This document shows positions 47,716 to 61,462 of a DNA stretch of 64,000 nt, one piece after another (the stretch's first letter is position 1; each line of letters starts with the position of its first letter). The notes under the pieces are model-generated. The model had not been told where the DNA came from, did not search any database, and worked only from the letters and a program-made list of their open reading frames with translations. The translations under genes were made by a program, and so were the position numbers. The stretch is taken from the NCBI RefSeq assembly GCF_964204865.1, contig NC_135250.1, positions 19,149,395 to 19,213,394 on the forward strand. Reading direction: 5' to 3'. The DNA is from Styela clava (taxonomy: Eukaryota > Chordata > Ascidiacea > Stolidobranchia > Styelidae).

Positions 47716-48345
47716 CCAGTGCAACTTGCAACAAAATTACGTATATGCAGTTTTGCTGAAGGTGAGGTAAGCCGCGGGATTGAAATTTACTAGCAACACT
47801 TATGGTTTTCTCATATATAATTCAGACGGTAGAGGAAAGGAGTTTTGGTTATGCGAATACTGTTATCAGACATTAAGTGGAAATATGACAACACTTTTTC
47901 ACGGAGTTTTTTTTTATCTTCATGAAAAACTCGGTGCTCAGCTGGACAGAAAAAACCTTACCTTAACGATATCTCAGCGTGAAGTTGAGGAAATTGCATT
48001 TTTGTCATTGGAGTTGAAGAGTATGGGCTTTGGCGAATTTACCAACCAACCAATTGCCAATATTGAATTAGAAAGCTTTCAGCCCAGTAAATGCCTCGGC
48101 CGCTTCACCACGCCTAGGATGTTTCAAAAGATTTACTGAAACTTTTAAATCAACAACCATTTTCATATGCGACGGACCTGGACTAGCAATCGGAAGAGAG
48201 ACTGGAGTTTTCAATATCATTGAAAGTCTTCAGTCTTCTATTAAAATCCAACAGCCGTTGTACAAGCCAAATTCACGCCAAGAATGCATGGTACTTAGTG
48301 ATAACTGTAGATTTTGGCTTGGTATAACTGATAAAACCCAAAGTT
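47716..48345 (+). pseudogene. Coding-like but frame-broken sequence, unrecognised
   Basis: An exon-like piece at 47716-47766 follows TTTTTTTTCAG and ends at AG/GTAAGC (reading PVQLATKLRICSFAEGE). A second piece after the acceptor-like ATATATAATTCAG at 47825 stays open to 48139 with protein-like composition (KEFWLCEYCYQTLSGN, LTISQREVEEIAFLSLEL, QPSKCLGRF). A third, in a shifted frame, runs to a stop at 48345 (STTIFICDGPGLAIGRETG, RQECMVLSDNCRFWLG). I do not recognise the family. The frame shift between pieces two and three suggests a decayed gene, but an unseen intron or an assembly error is also possible. Confidence 0.4.
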
Positions 48346-48855
48346 GACATGTTCTCAAATTGATAGATCGTGAAAGAGGTTTTCTTCGACAACGCAAACA
48401 GACATAGAACCATAAATATACAAGAGATAACGTAGTATTATGTAACTTCACAAACATATGATTGCATTCATATATATTTAATATAGCAACGACATGGCTT
48501 CGATAGAGTACATATGCTGTAACTGTGAGTATACTATAATTGGGAACTAACTAATACAAGAGGCATAACAGATTGCTCAATACGATTCGCACATAAAAAA
48601 GTTTTGAGAAATGATAAATAGATGCCAATATTAAATAAACTGAGGTTATATTAAATGGATAAACACAATCTGGAGTGATTGCTTTGGCTAAACAAATGTC
48701 TCGTTTGTAGTTTTGAATTCTGTCATATTGGTATTTTTGGACAATAAAATTTATAATAGAAGTGATTGCATTTTAGTACGAACCATACATGATTGATTGG
48801 TGATCACGAATCATTCATATTCTATACATGGTACAACATGAATTTCAATGACTGG

Positions 48856-51800
48856 TTATATAAATATAGAAGTGTTGACTTGATTCCCGCTGTTTTGTTG
48901 TAGTTCGGCTCTAGCTTGAAATAGTTGGCGCACGAGAGCAGCTTTTTCTTTTTGTAGTTGAACGACTTGGTCAGATTTATCCGAGACTTCCTGTTAAATA
49001 ACAAAAGCAAATGTATATGAATCAGTAACAGAGGGCTCATTGGCACGATAAGGTACCATCCAATAAATAAGAGAGTAATATAATACAAACAACAGAGTAA
49101 TTCTTAAATATATGGACATGGAGGTCGTGCGTCGGTATGGGTAAGACTTAAAAACGGAATTTGCAAAAAAAGCATCGACGGGAAAGTTATAAGGTTGCGA
49201 AAAAAACGCAATCCAAGGTGTTTTCCTTTGACTTGAATAAAACGGCAAAATTTTGAGTGAATTATATAAAGGTACTATAAAACTCGAAAAATCAAATTAA
49301 TGTAAAATAACCCTCTAGCGACTTCCTCCACCTTCAAGTACTGGAAATTTAAATTTGATTGGCCCACTAGTTGCAGGGAAAATGTCCAAAAACCAACCAC
49401 AACAACAAGAATAACAACAAAAAATTACAAAACGATCCATATGGAACCAAGTTAAACATGCGATGTTCTTAGGCATGCCAAACTACACCATTGTTCATTG
49501 AAACAAATTATCTTACCCTTGTTAAGAGTTGATTGTGGTCTCGCAGTGTTGTGATAGTCAAAGATTGTTCTTCGCTTTTTCCGTTGTTAACCTGCGCCAA
49601 ATGTGTAGAACAGTATAATGAATTAGTAAGGCTTGGATTCCGGATGGTTTTAATTTAGAATTAGACGAATTCTCATGTTTGAAAATGCAAATACGAATAT
49701 ATCATTAATATTAACGTGCTTACCTCAATAGTAGCAGTGCTTGTAAATAGTGTTTGTAGCTGAGATACGGTATTCATCAAGGATCTCATCTGTTTTTCAG
49801 TTTCTGCAATGTTATCAAGACGATAATCTGCGGAACCAGGTTCTGGAATAAAATTGAATATGCTGCTTAAAAAACATCTCATCATAGTCGATATAGGCGC
49901 ATTCCTCAACTCTGTAATTTTTATTGGGAACGAAAGGTCATAAAGACGTCTTGTTCCACCTTTCAGCAATGATTTCCAATCTCATTTACAATACATGGTC
50001 CCGTTTCACAGTTTTGAAACCATATATACTACCATAGCACAAAGGGTATCAAACAATTGAACGTATATACTCAATCCCACTATTCGGAGTCAATGCAGCT
50101 CGTTCCCTTGAATTTCTCCATTAACGTTTCAAAATTCTTCCTCAGGAATTTTTTTCACCCAGTTAGAAAATATAATTGAAAGTGATCCTCGCTGCTAACA
50201 ACAATACCTGTTTTACATATATCTTCGGATGATGTTGATCTTCCTACAGAAAGAGATCCTTTGTTTATTTTTAAATTGATTTGATTCTGTCTTTCATTGA
50301 TGTTATTTAATCTTCTTTCAAACCATGATTTAGTCGAATCTATTGCCTGTAGTCCTTGAAGCAACAACTTCTTCTGGTCATCAAGCTGTTTCATATATTT
50401 GATCTGTAAAGAATACAAGATCTTAAAACTGGGTTCCGAGAAATTCATGCGTGATGCAAGAATGCATTTGGCGGAAAAAGACTTAGACCGAAAACAGACC
50501 TTTACGGCAAGTAGTACAACATTTTTGGTGTATGTATTATGTATCAGTTATCAGTCGTGTCAAAATTTTATTTTTTTTTCCACAGTCATTGTGTCAATGT
50601 GCCATATATCATGTCTAAACTCAAATATCAACCGTCCCAATTATCACAGCAATTTTTTGTTTTTAACGTTAATAGAAAACATACGTCGGAATAGGAAATC
50701 TGAATTCGTGATTATTACCAATATCGCAATCATTCAAAAAGGGTCGGTATGAAAATATTAAAGATTTCATGTAATTTCAGTCACTCATTGCATACCGTAT
50801 TATAATCTATTCCTGTAGCAACTGTGTGTCGACGAATATTTCTTCTCTGTTGTATAGAAGCACTGTTTGCTCGGCGTCTTATCCCTGAAGCTGCCGAAGT
50901 AGAAACAGTAAATGGTGGTGTACTTTGTTCCTGATTTTGAGAACTTCTGGAATCTGAATCATTTGGTAAGAATTCTTTATAGTGGGTTTGACCTAACGTG
51001 CACTAGGACGAAGAAGTGTAATCAAATTATATTCATATGATAGTATAAATAACCTAAATTCTTTCAGAATGAAGTAGGTATCTTACCTGAAGGAGAAGTG
51101 AAAAGTGCTTTTGCCACATTCTCTATAGATCTAGGAGATGTTGCCGCCGACGAATCACCGTTTGAAGTTGATGACGACATAGATCCATGAAGATTTAATT
51201 TGGGAATTTCTGTGACTTCCGCTCGGCTTGAGCTCCTGTAAAAAATTGATATATTATTACTGAACAAGGTATTTTCAACATAAATTTTTACTGAAAATAT
51301 TTCGTAAACCGGTTCTAAATCAAGTCTGCCAATGAATACACGGTACCTTGAAGTCAGTCAACTTTAGAAATACGACAATACTCTATCTTCTACCGTAACG
51401 GTGAAAAGACCAAGTCGTCCATTTTAATCGCACAATCAATATTGTAAAAAAAACTAACCGTGCGTATTTAACAATGGGTATTTCGGGTGGAGAAGAACTA
51501 TTGCATCGTCTTCCGTGTCCTTCATTGTTTGGCCGATTTTCGTTGATTTGGGTAATTTCATCTTCGCCAACCTTTCCACTGTTGCTCTCTATCGCTCTCT
51601 TGCGATCGAGCTGGTCACCAGAATGCAGTTTTCTGCACAAAAATGGAACATTAGTTTGGATTAGAAGACTAAAAGTTGTATATTTGAGCAAATTCTTACC
51701 CGGTTGCTGTGTATAATGAATGCGCATTTCTCGAAAATCGACTCGAAGCCGCTGATCTTCCCATTGTCGAAAACGAATTCATGGACGCGGAAATCACCAT

Positions 51801-54429
51801 CGGTTTATTTTCAGAATTTTTTGAAGACCGTTGAAGACTCCCGTATTGTTGGTGTTGAGGTATACTGACGGAAGATTTGGTACGTTTGAGTGTTCCTGTT
51901 ATTCCTATATACTTTCCGGATAGCACCACCGGCTGCATATTCATCACAGAGGCGCCGTCAACCTCGTTTATGAAAAGAGTGCTGGCTGTTATTTGATCGA
52001 GGTTGCTTCTTGGAGTATTGTTACGACAATTTGACGAATCTCGATAATAGTTATCCGCTCGGTTTTCTTTGTCTTTAGAATAGCAGTTATTTTCTTTTTC
52101 AAAATTCAATTTCCTAATTTCTTCGGCATTTTGTTTTGCGTTACATTGTTTGGAGGAATGATTTTGTCCACCGTTGTCCACCTTGATGTCGTCTTGAGTG
52201 GTGTATTGTGAAGATGTCGTATGGTGTTTTACGTTTGGTATTATCTGTCATAAATTAGAGATTATGAAATGAATAAAATTTAAAAGTGAGACAATCGAGG
52301 CTCAACTTACGTAAGTCACAATTATAGTCGATTGTCTTTTTAACAATGTTTTCAGTGCAGCTATTAATTTCACAGTTCCCTAGCGTTCACATTGAAGCGT
52401 CAATATGCTTGAACTAGCATAAAGAAGAATACTTGTTTTGCGATCTCATATAATTTTATCATTTCAGCTCAAGCTTTATGGTATGTTAAATAAATCGCGA
52501 TCCCATATAATTTTAAGATTTAAGCTCGGGTTTTATTTTATTTCGAATAAATCTCATAGTAACTATAACTAAACTGAATAGTATAGTTTAATAAATTCGC
52601 TGGAGTTCGAAGTCGGGCGTATACCATTAGTTACAATTGTACGTCACTATATTGTCCATCCATTGGGTAGACATAATTTTTAGAAACGTCAAAACGACAA
52701 TGATGGATTTGCGTGATTTGATTGACTCATTAAAAGCGTTAGAAGTAATACGTTAATTACCTTGCGTAGTCTAACGCCACAAGCTTTTCATTAATGAAGT
52801 CTACTTCTGTATGCGTAACGACATCTTTAGGAGATGCCCCCCAAATTGAAAATAATAACATAATATAATACGACATATAATACGCACAAAATACGACCCA
52901 GCGATGGCTCTGTCGAGACCTTATACTTGGCAGAGTGTCTTTAGGTACTTGATAAACTTTCTAGTTAGTGGAAACCCATACCTTTGCGGTGAATATGGGT
53001 CCACTGTTTGATCGTCTGTGTCGAAATGGTCTATTTGATTTCGACGTAGATACTGTGGTATCCCGGCGTTTCAGGTTGACAGTATTATTCAGCTTTGTCT
53101 GAAACTGTTGGTTGCTTTGATGGTGCAAAGAAGGAAACACGGCCGCCACGTTTGAATATTTTTGATTAGGTAATGGATGGTCGCACGGAAGAGCTAAAAA
53201 ATTAGAGAATAAGTATTAATAAACAAAAGCGGGAAACTGATTCAGGTTATATTAAATTGTAGCTCTGAGCCAGCTGATTTCATATTTCTACAGATACAAC
53301 TTCTTTGAATTACCGTTAATTTCATGTACATGTCTCGCTTTTTTTAACAATATACAATTACCAAAATGATACAAAGTAGCATTTAAAATTTAGTGACCAT
53401 AATTACGTAGCAAAGTTGAATAAATAAACAATTTCACGCCAATCTTAATCCTAATCGATATGCTCTGATTAAAATAGATATTATAACACAATATTGACCC
53501 GTAATTTTAATTGGCGTTTAATGGAAAATCGTCTTATGACGATAATAATCGCTAATTTGTTTTTTGAAATAATTGATCTCGGATGTTATTTGCTTCATTC
53601 GGGTAATTTCATTATTTGAACAGGTGGAGAAATAAAATGTTGGACCCGATTGACCTCTATATGGATTAAACACAACTCGCAACATGTCGAATTTAAAGTA
53701 CTAGGAAGCAATACGGCCTTTATCGCGTGGTAAAATATTGAAGCGTAAATTAATTTTAAGCGTTTTAGCAGGGTTAAACATAAATCAAAATTAATAGTAA
53801 CATTGTTTCGGATATTTCAAAATATATTTTGCCGCAATATTTTGCAGTTTCGTATTAAAGAATGATTAATGTCGCATTTTAAATAGAAAAATGCTGTGAT
53901 ATATACATCTGTCTGATTAGTTAAATTAGTAATAAAAAATCATGGAACGATTCGTTGCGTAAAAAGTTCGCTAAAAATTAAGTAAGCAAAAAGGCGCATA
54001 TCCTAACTTACATTGCAATTTACCGTGACCATTCCATTTTGGCCGAGCGGCGTTCAAACTTTTCAGCGGAAGTACCTCGTTTTTTCTTGCTCTGGATAAG
54101 GCAAGGCGAAGTCCACAAACAAACGTGTCGAAAGTCAATAATTGTTCAGGCGGTGCAATATCTTTCAATGCAGAGAGCACTCCAGGTAGGTTCGGCACAG
54201 CGTCATCTCTCCAACGGCGTTCGATTTCTGCCAAGGGTACGGCACCCGTATTGCTGTCATCCAGCATGTCAAATAGGGTTCGCATAGATTTGACGAATTG
54301 TTTTGGAAGGCCCTGAATGCTGTTTTTGTGATCTGGCATTGACTGGTTGCAACCGGACGACGAAGATGACCTATACGATTTTGATGAAGTCATTGAAGAA
54401 GATGGCGAGATATTTTCTACCTCTGTCAT
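48856..54429 (-). CDS. SAPCD2: Suppressor APC domain-containing protein 2 homologue, 10 exons
   Basis: Homologue of SAPCD1/2; vertebrate SAPCD2 is a cortical regulator of spindle orientation and polarity. Minus-strand exons in transcript order: 54429-54012, 53193-52982, 52244-51700, 51632-51459, 51235-51087, 50953-50796, 50403-50208, 49842-49724, 49591-49517, 48990-48856; phases agree throughout, giving 726 residues against about 394 in human. The conserved N-terminal helical/EF-hand-like region is at about 40-115 (LPKQFVKSMRTLFDMLDD, TGAVPLAEIERRW, FVCGLRLAL). A long Ser/Asn/Gln-rich middle carries basic RRHTV and RRRANS segments that look like kinase sites. Residues 553-726 are heptad-rich coiled coil ending in VVQLQKEKAALVRQLFQARA, the family C-terminal motif. 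The family is clear; orthology to SAPCD2 rather than SAPCD1 is an inference, as the locus may predate their split. Confidence 0.92.
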
Positions 54430-57400
54430 GGTTCCACTCTAGACAATTGTTTTTATTCGCGATAACTACTTTAATTTACACTGAACCTGCGAAAAACAGC
54501 ATTACAATACCATAAACCGATGAGGATAGGTAATTTTACATTAGTCCACTCCCAATAGCAATCGCGCTTTTGCAATGTTGTCGGGGCTACCTTTGGAACT
54601 CGAGAATGTTACTTTATCGATATTGTATCCCGTCATCTACCTCAAGGTGCCATAAAAAGCTTGTTCAATATTTATGGTCACCATATACGTTATAACATTC
54701 GATCTATAGCGACATCGTAAACTTTAACCCAGACCTGAACCTTTGTAGAATGTCAATACATAATCTCAAATGACGCTTCATGCCTACGGGCAAAGATGCG
54801 TTGCATCTTCAAATATTAAACTTGGACCAAAACATGTATATTGAGGACTGTGAAACACAAGCACAGAGAGCCTGATGTAATATCTTTTCCCTGAACCAAA
54901 TATTTCTTATTCAGTGTGCCTGACTAAGCCTTCCCAAAATATGCAACATCTGCAGAAATAGTAAGAGAAAGGAATTCGTAACTGTTATTTCTTCAGCAAA
55001 ACAGTGCCGGTATCAAATCTGACTAACTGCTTCTGTGTTACATAGACATTCACGGCCAATTTTCCGCTTAACGTTACTTTCTCCAAGCGTAACATTTCAC
55101 GGAATTTTAAAACACGCGCCGTCAATGATTCGTTTGTCTTTCTATTATAAAATACCACAAAATATGCAACAACCGGCGGGCACGCACGCTTGACTGATCA
55201 TATGGCAACTAAAATATGTTAATCCTTTTCGTCCGGTAATAGAAAGTATCGTGAATTTTAACATACAACATTGGAACTTACAAAATTGAAGTATAATCTA
55301 CAGAAAACATTTTGGCGATACAAAAAGCTGGACCAATCAGAATAACTTAAAACACACTGTGGAAACAAAAGTGTTATACTTAGCTTGTGTCATTATTTAA
55401 AAATATAATTGCAGAACAAAAACGTTTTTGGCGTCTGAAAAATCAATTTCAAAACTTCTGCCCCCTTTTATTTTCAATTCACATTACAATCCTTACATCA
55501 TCTTTATTACAGTAACTGTTAAATATTTAGTACAAAATAACGAAGTTTAACAGCTAATTTTCTAATGCGTCAGTTAACGTTCACTTAATCTTCGATAAAC
55601 TAAAGCATTATACCGACTTGTCAGCTCCACTCTACTGCTACAGCTATCCACCAAAATAAAAAGTGTCGATTAACTGAGTTGATCCAATCCGTTTTTGTGG
55701 ACACATCGGGTAAAGTGCGAGTATTAATACGTAAGAAAAACATCGATAGCTATTAACAAAACTATCAAATAGCACGTGTCTAAATCGCGATTAAACTAAA
55801 TTGAACTAACACCATGACTGTAAGACTAATCCAAAATCGATTTTTTGACAAAAAATTCGTAATTTATCTCCTATATCATTACAGCAGCTGATGGCCGAGA
55901 TAATTCTATTCTTCAAAGATTTGTTCAGATCCTATTGTCACATTTAAATTCAGATTCAAGGTAATATATAACATTGGCCTAATTTCAAACATTTTTGAAT
56001 AGATGATCAGCTGCGGGGACTTTCAGTAGTCTATGGCGCAAATATTGCCCATATCGTATATACATATATGCATGTTAACATACTCCTAACAGCTCCAGAA
56101 CCATAATGCACACATCTAAGCATTCAGAAGTATATAAAATGAGTCTTGCTCACCCTGTTATCGCAGTTTACAACCAACACTAAAAACGCTTTCAGCTCGC
56201 ACCTTCGCCGCATTGCGAACAAACCGCTTGTTATCTCGTGGTCGGCAGCAGCATTATTCGAAACAAAAGGACGTGTTATTTTCAAAACACTAATTACAAA
56301 CCACAACACGCATCATTAGTACACATGTTACCGTTTGATATGAACATTGAGGGTGATTAATGAAACACTTAACCTCGCTTTGATATATTGAGCGTGTTAA
56401 AATACATCGTCGAAAGCGCGAGTCGTGGGTCTGGAGGGCGTTTTGTGTTGATAACATTGAGGAAATGAATTTTATTAACACAATCGTCAAAATGATGAAG
56501 TATTATCATTGCAGTTGTTGGGAACAATACCAGGATTTCACTTTAATTAATAATTGTAAAGTTGCTTTTCGGTATTTTATGGCAATGAGACATACTAAAA
56601 TTTTGTATATCATGTGAGTATGTGACACATGTCCATGAAGACGATTCTCACAAACGTATTTCCATGGTACAACTGAATTTAAGCGCGAACGCAATGTTCA
56701 TAGGCTGTCGAAAATGATTATTTGTACACAACCTGTAAGTGAGTCAAATCAAATGTTGAAGTAATTTATAGGCGACTGCGGGATTTTTAGGTGACACATG
56801 TTTGGCTCAAATGTCCGCTTGGGTCAGAGAAATAATTCAATTGACTGGAGAAATCAGGACGAAAGATCACACGAAAATTTCGACTACGAAAACTCACCAC
56901 GTATGTGCTGTTTCACATGATAATTTATCCCCAGACACCGACTACAGAATTCAAATTCATCAGGTTAAAACCACTCCGCTGCGGCTGCGATAAAAATGAA
57001 AGTTTCCGATTTCAGAGCTTCGTACGGTTTCGAGATGGGAACCTTACGAGCCAAGCGATATTATGCGATTTTGAAAAATTTGTTTGAGCAAATATTCTTG
57101 AAATCAGTGGTATAAAATTACCGGCTTTACCTAATTAATGCCTTTATGTAAGTGCAAATATTTGTTTTTATACGTTTGGTCAAGACCATGGTATGTACTA
57201 CCATGCATATTAATTGTTCAGCGATTTCGACCAGCTGTATTATTTTAAACATAAGTCATAAGTCACATAATTTCATGTGTATTCAATGAATAAAATAAAT
57301 AGCCTATACAGAAATAAATTAAATTGTTTCTGTTGCCATTCAATCGTCGCATACAGGTCTAGGTAAACACGCCTCAATAGAAACATGATATTGGAAACAA

Positions 57401-58789
57401 TGGGCAGAAGATTGACATAATACCATCTATGATTCCATTGTATTTGTAACTAATTTACCGTGGCACATGTTTGGTTTAGTATCAATAAATATCGAGGTAC
57501 AGTCACGAAGTCATAATTTTGACGTTATGGCGACTGGCTAGGCTTCTGTGCGTCAACGTCAGTTTCCACTTCAGAGTAACTGCTCAAGTTGACAGAAACA
57601 ACAAGAATAAAACTTTGCAACGAAAACGGAAAGGCCAGGATTTAGCAATAACGAAACTTTTCTATAAAGTTGACTATTAGATTTACGTTGGAGGTTTCAA
57701 ATTATATTTACTATAAAGAATACATTTCCTAGGAGATAGTAACATGAAGGACATTATCTGAACTGAGATTGAGTATATATATAAGGTAGGAGGTATAACG
57801 TAATTATAGGTTTATCGGGATGTCGAGTTAATTAAGCTAAGTAAAAAAATATTCGGTTGGAAATTATCTGAATGTAATTTGTCGAAAGTTCTTCTCCCTG
57901 GCAAGAAAAATTTGTACAATCCGATTGAATCACACATACACTCGAATTTTTTTTAAATTACTGAAGTTGTCAGTACGCTACATTACGGAGTCATGCTGCG
58001 AATATTTATTCAAAATTACGTGATGCATCGCAGTATGCCACAACGTCTGTAGTAGGGCCCGGCAATCATGTTCTCAATTGAACATGGATCAATTGAAGCC
58101 GATGATCCAATCACCAAAATGTGAAATAGATTCAGGTGTAAACAGATCGTTTTAAAATTGTCACTCATTCCGACATTTTATCATTGTTGCCCGTAGTATA
58201 ATACACCTGGTTCTTACAACGAATTTGGGACTGCCATTTTGATTAGAGGCAAGTTTTGATCTGTTTAGTATATTAATTAACACGAAAAATCATTTTCTCA
58301 TGTCTATACCTGCGTTCAAATTATTGTCGGTTTAGGGATTTATAACTTTAACGAATTTTCTTGCCTCCATAATATTGTAGAAAAAACACACAGAAACCAA
58401 GAGCAAGCTTACGAATACTGGAGATGTTTGATAAAGGATAGTATTTTTGCAGCATATGGAGGGCACTACAGATTTCTTCAATCTTTCACAAACAAAAATG
58501 TATTTTATTCAGTCTACTTGGTTGATTAGTATACGAATATACTGTTGAGTCGAATTATGAATTCATAAACATAAGTATTATCTCCACCTAAATTCATTTG
58601 GAGAATCCCCTGAAATTCAACGTATATATTTAATATTTTGCATACGTATTCAACGAAAACATTGATGACTTCTTCCATTGTCTGAATTTTACATTTAATG
58701 TTCAGTTCCATAATACATCCATAGACTAGAAAACTTATCGTACTCTCAAGTGAATAAATTATAGGAATAAAAAGAAATCAGATACAATA
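54430..58789. other. Gene-free region between SAPCD2 and the next gene
   Basis: 4.4 kb with no exon that I can support on either strand. Short frames (60 to 70 codons at 56124-57087) lack splice partners and motifs. The two flanking genes are transcribed away from each other, so both promoters should lie here. A CCAAT-type GACCAATCAGAAT occurs at about 55331, but no clear TATA arrangement is seen near either start codon. Confidence 0.5.
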
Positions 58790-60445
58790 ATGTCGATAGA
58801 CAAAAGCTTCCGAAGTATGTCAGCAGATTCTGGAGATAGAAGACGATTTGTACCAGGATATGACTTTTCGTATCGATTCCAGAGTGCTAAACCGTTCTTA
58901 GAGTTGAAAGCACTATCCAGACCGCATACGACCCCAGATAGCAGCTCGGCACAAGTATACCGTACAGGTGAGTTCATGACTGTACATATATAATCGAATT
59001 AATGTCGTATCGTTCATATGAAACAAACTTTTATGAAATTTAGGTCGCCACCAACAGGCTTACGTGAATGCGATTGCATCGGCCCAAACTCCCTCAATCG
59101 AAGCCATCAAAAGATCGTTGGGCGATGGACTTCTCATGCTGCAACAAGGTAGCAAATATGTGAAGCCTTCTATTTTCGCCAATCTTGACAAAATCCACCT
59201 AACGAAGGCAAAGGAAACCGTCAAAAGCCGGGAAGGAACTTCTCCAGCATTTTTTATTCCACGCCAACCTCCAATACCAACACGCTCGCCAACTCGAAGA
59301 AGGATGCAGACAATAACTTCGAAGATCAGGTTTATTTTTATTTAGAATTACCTGCATCTCAGCTGCAACTGAGTAATGAATGAATGACAACAGTAATATT
59401 TATTCATATTATATTCACTTACTACTTACTTTAGCCTAGCTTTTTGTCAAACAAAAAACCTCATTGGCAGAAATACACTTTATATATACAAAGTCTGTTT
59501 AAAAGTGATATTTCCTAGGCTTACCATACGTCCTGTTTTAGGCGGGACAGTCCCACTTTTCAACGTCTTGTCCCGGCTGGTCAGCCAAAAGTCCCGCTTT
59601 GGCGTTCAGCCAGTCAGCATAAAACACGAAGATTACCAACTCGAGCATATCAGCATGTTCTCGATACTGTTGTAGTGTTGTTTCTGTGTAGCGTACCGGT
59701 TGCCTACTTACTGAAGGCGTGGTTTTGTTTGTTTCGTTGTTTTTCGCTAACGTTGTTAGCAGATAATTGCTACAATTTGTGGCCTGTAAGCCCCGTACGC
59801 CAAAAAGGTGCTCAAAAATTCCTTTCTATTTTTCGAACTGAAACCGATATTTAGACAGACAGCGCATGAACTCGAGATGACAATGTGGTCAATAAAGACA
59901 GTAGGGATGGTTTTAGATGTAGGCCTCTAATGTAAAATCGATCTTCGGAGACGTCCCGCTTTAAGGTCCCAAAAATATGGTAACCCTATATTTCCTACCT
60001 CTCTAACAAGTTATTGAGCCAAAACAATTTCACTTTATTTATCTGTTATTTTGGGAAAGCCTAATTGAATCTAGATCAATATCAAATTTTGACAATAATA
60101 ATGCTCCATAAGACCTTAAATCACAAGAATTTCAGCTGGACAAAGAACCGCAAAAAAAGCAGAAATATAGACGGCTAGATTATTTAATTTATTTACAGGG
60201 GTGGAAAAGAAAAATATAAAAATATTACTACTGATTTATACCGGTTCTCGTTAGTTTTTGTTTTATATTATTCTGGAAATTGACAAATAACTTTCTGCAG
60301 GAGCCAATCTGCTGGATCAAGCACAACACAGTCTCGCGGTGTTCAAGTGAATCGAGGAGCGTCAACTACACCTGCTAACGCCACCAGAAGGCCAAGTACC
60401 GTTGGAGAAATGGTAGTTGAATTTCTGACCAACGTCGACAAAAAG
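58790..60445 (+). CDS. Unrecognised Ser/Arg-rich protein, at least 3 exons
   Basis: Exons 58790-58967, 59044-59329 and 60301-60445 join in phase to 203 residues with good donor and acceptor sites. The start has RRRFVPGYDFSYRFQSAKPF; the middle has a plausible helix (SIEAIKRSLGDGLLMLQQGS) and a KYVKPSIFANLDKIHLTKAK stretch; then a Pro/Arg-rich linker (PPIPTRSPTRRR) and Ser/Thr-rich segment; the end is GEMVVEFLTNVDKK. No known domain, signal peptide or membrane segment is seen. An acceptor at 60608 would add DISLCGWNLIHPN and a stop at 60650, giving 216 residues; otherwise the gene continues to exons that I could not find. Composition suggests a disordered cytoplasmic or cytoskeletal protein, but no function can be assigned. 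Confidence 0.65.
59518..59989. mobile_element. hAT-like MITE with 8-base duplication
   Basis: In intron 2 of the unrecognised gene. The left end GGCTTACCATACGTCC and right end GGTAACCCTAT (reverse ATAGGGTTACCATA) are inverted. ATTTCCTA occurs on both sides (59510-59517 and 59990-59997), a perfect 8-base target duplication as made by hAT transposons. The inside has repeated GGGACAGTCCC/GTCCCGC words and no gene. Confidence 0.8.
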
Positions 60446-60650
60446 GTGACTGCAAATAAAACAAACTTCGCGCATTAAATAAAAGAATGCATTTTTACAT
60501 ATGTGTTGACCCTGCTGTTTGTTGTATGTATGTATATACAGTTGAGTCAATGCTCAACTTCTATTATACGTTTATATATAAAAAATTGTGCTCTCGTTCT
60601 CGTTACAGGACATAAGTCTTTGTGGATGGAATTTGATTCATCCAAACTAA

Positions 60651-61421
60651 TTCCTGGTGAGATTATATATATATGCTCCAAGCTTCAAATTAAGTTATAC
60701 TTTCTACGTTGCCTATATGCCACAGAGATGACGATTATTATCAAACTTATTAACTGATATTGATAATGAAAACAATGAAAAATTTTAGTTTAGTACCAAC
60801 AGATATTCACGATGTCAAACGTTTTCATTTCGTTATTACAGTTTACCTAAGTTTGTAATTAAATAGTGAGTATCTTGTCCATGCCATGAAGCCCTTAGTA
60901 ATTGTTTTTCAAGGAACAACAATCAACAAGAACTAAAGTATACAGGCCACGTTCGAACTCTTACTATTCAACAATAACGGAACTTGACGATAGGTGTTTA
61001 AGAAATTCGGATTTTCCGCAAATACAGATTGATGGAAGGTGAAAAAATTAACTCATTTTTCAGTTTAACATAACCAAAGTTAAGATAGAACAAGGGTATA
61101 TATAAATATAGCAACTGATTTCAAATTCATTTCGATGCGCTTTCTCTTTCAACCATGCGCGCCATAAGTTAAAACGAATGAATTCGGATATTTATTTCCG
61201 CCATGCATGAAGTATTGCACAATTAAACAAATTAGCAATAAAAAAATCAATTGAAAGACGAGGTAATAGACGAGGATCCTCGAAAGAATATAGGGTCATC
61301 GTGTTAGCGACACCGAAATCGGTGTATTTACGTCAAATAACTAGTACTACTTAAACACTTTTTTTATTTTGATGAACACAATTTGGAAAATATAAATCGA
61401 ATTGAGAGAGTCAATGAGGAT
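60651..61421. other. Non-coding stretch
   Basis: No supported exon or repeat boundary is seen here. It may be intron or intergenic sequence, depending on whether the gene at 58790 ends at 60650. Confidence 0.4.
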
Positions 61422-61462
61422 CAGGGCCGGATTAACCATTAAGCAAAATAAGCACGTGCTTA

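Noticed and set aside
54039-54316. Plus-strand frames of 63 and 82 codons
   Set aside because: Shadows of SAPCD2 exon 1, which is clearly coding on the minus strand.
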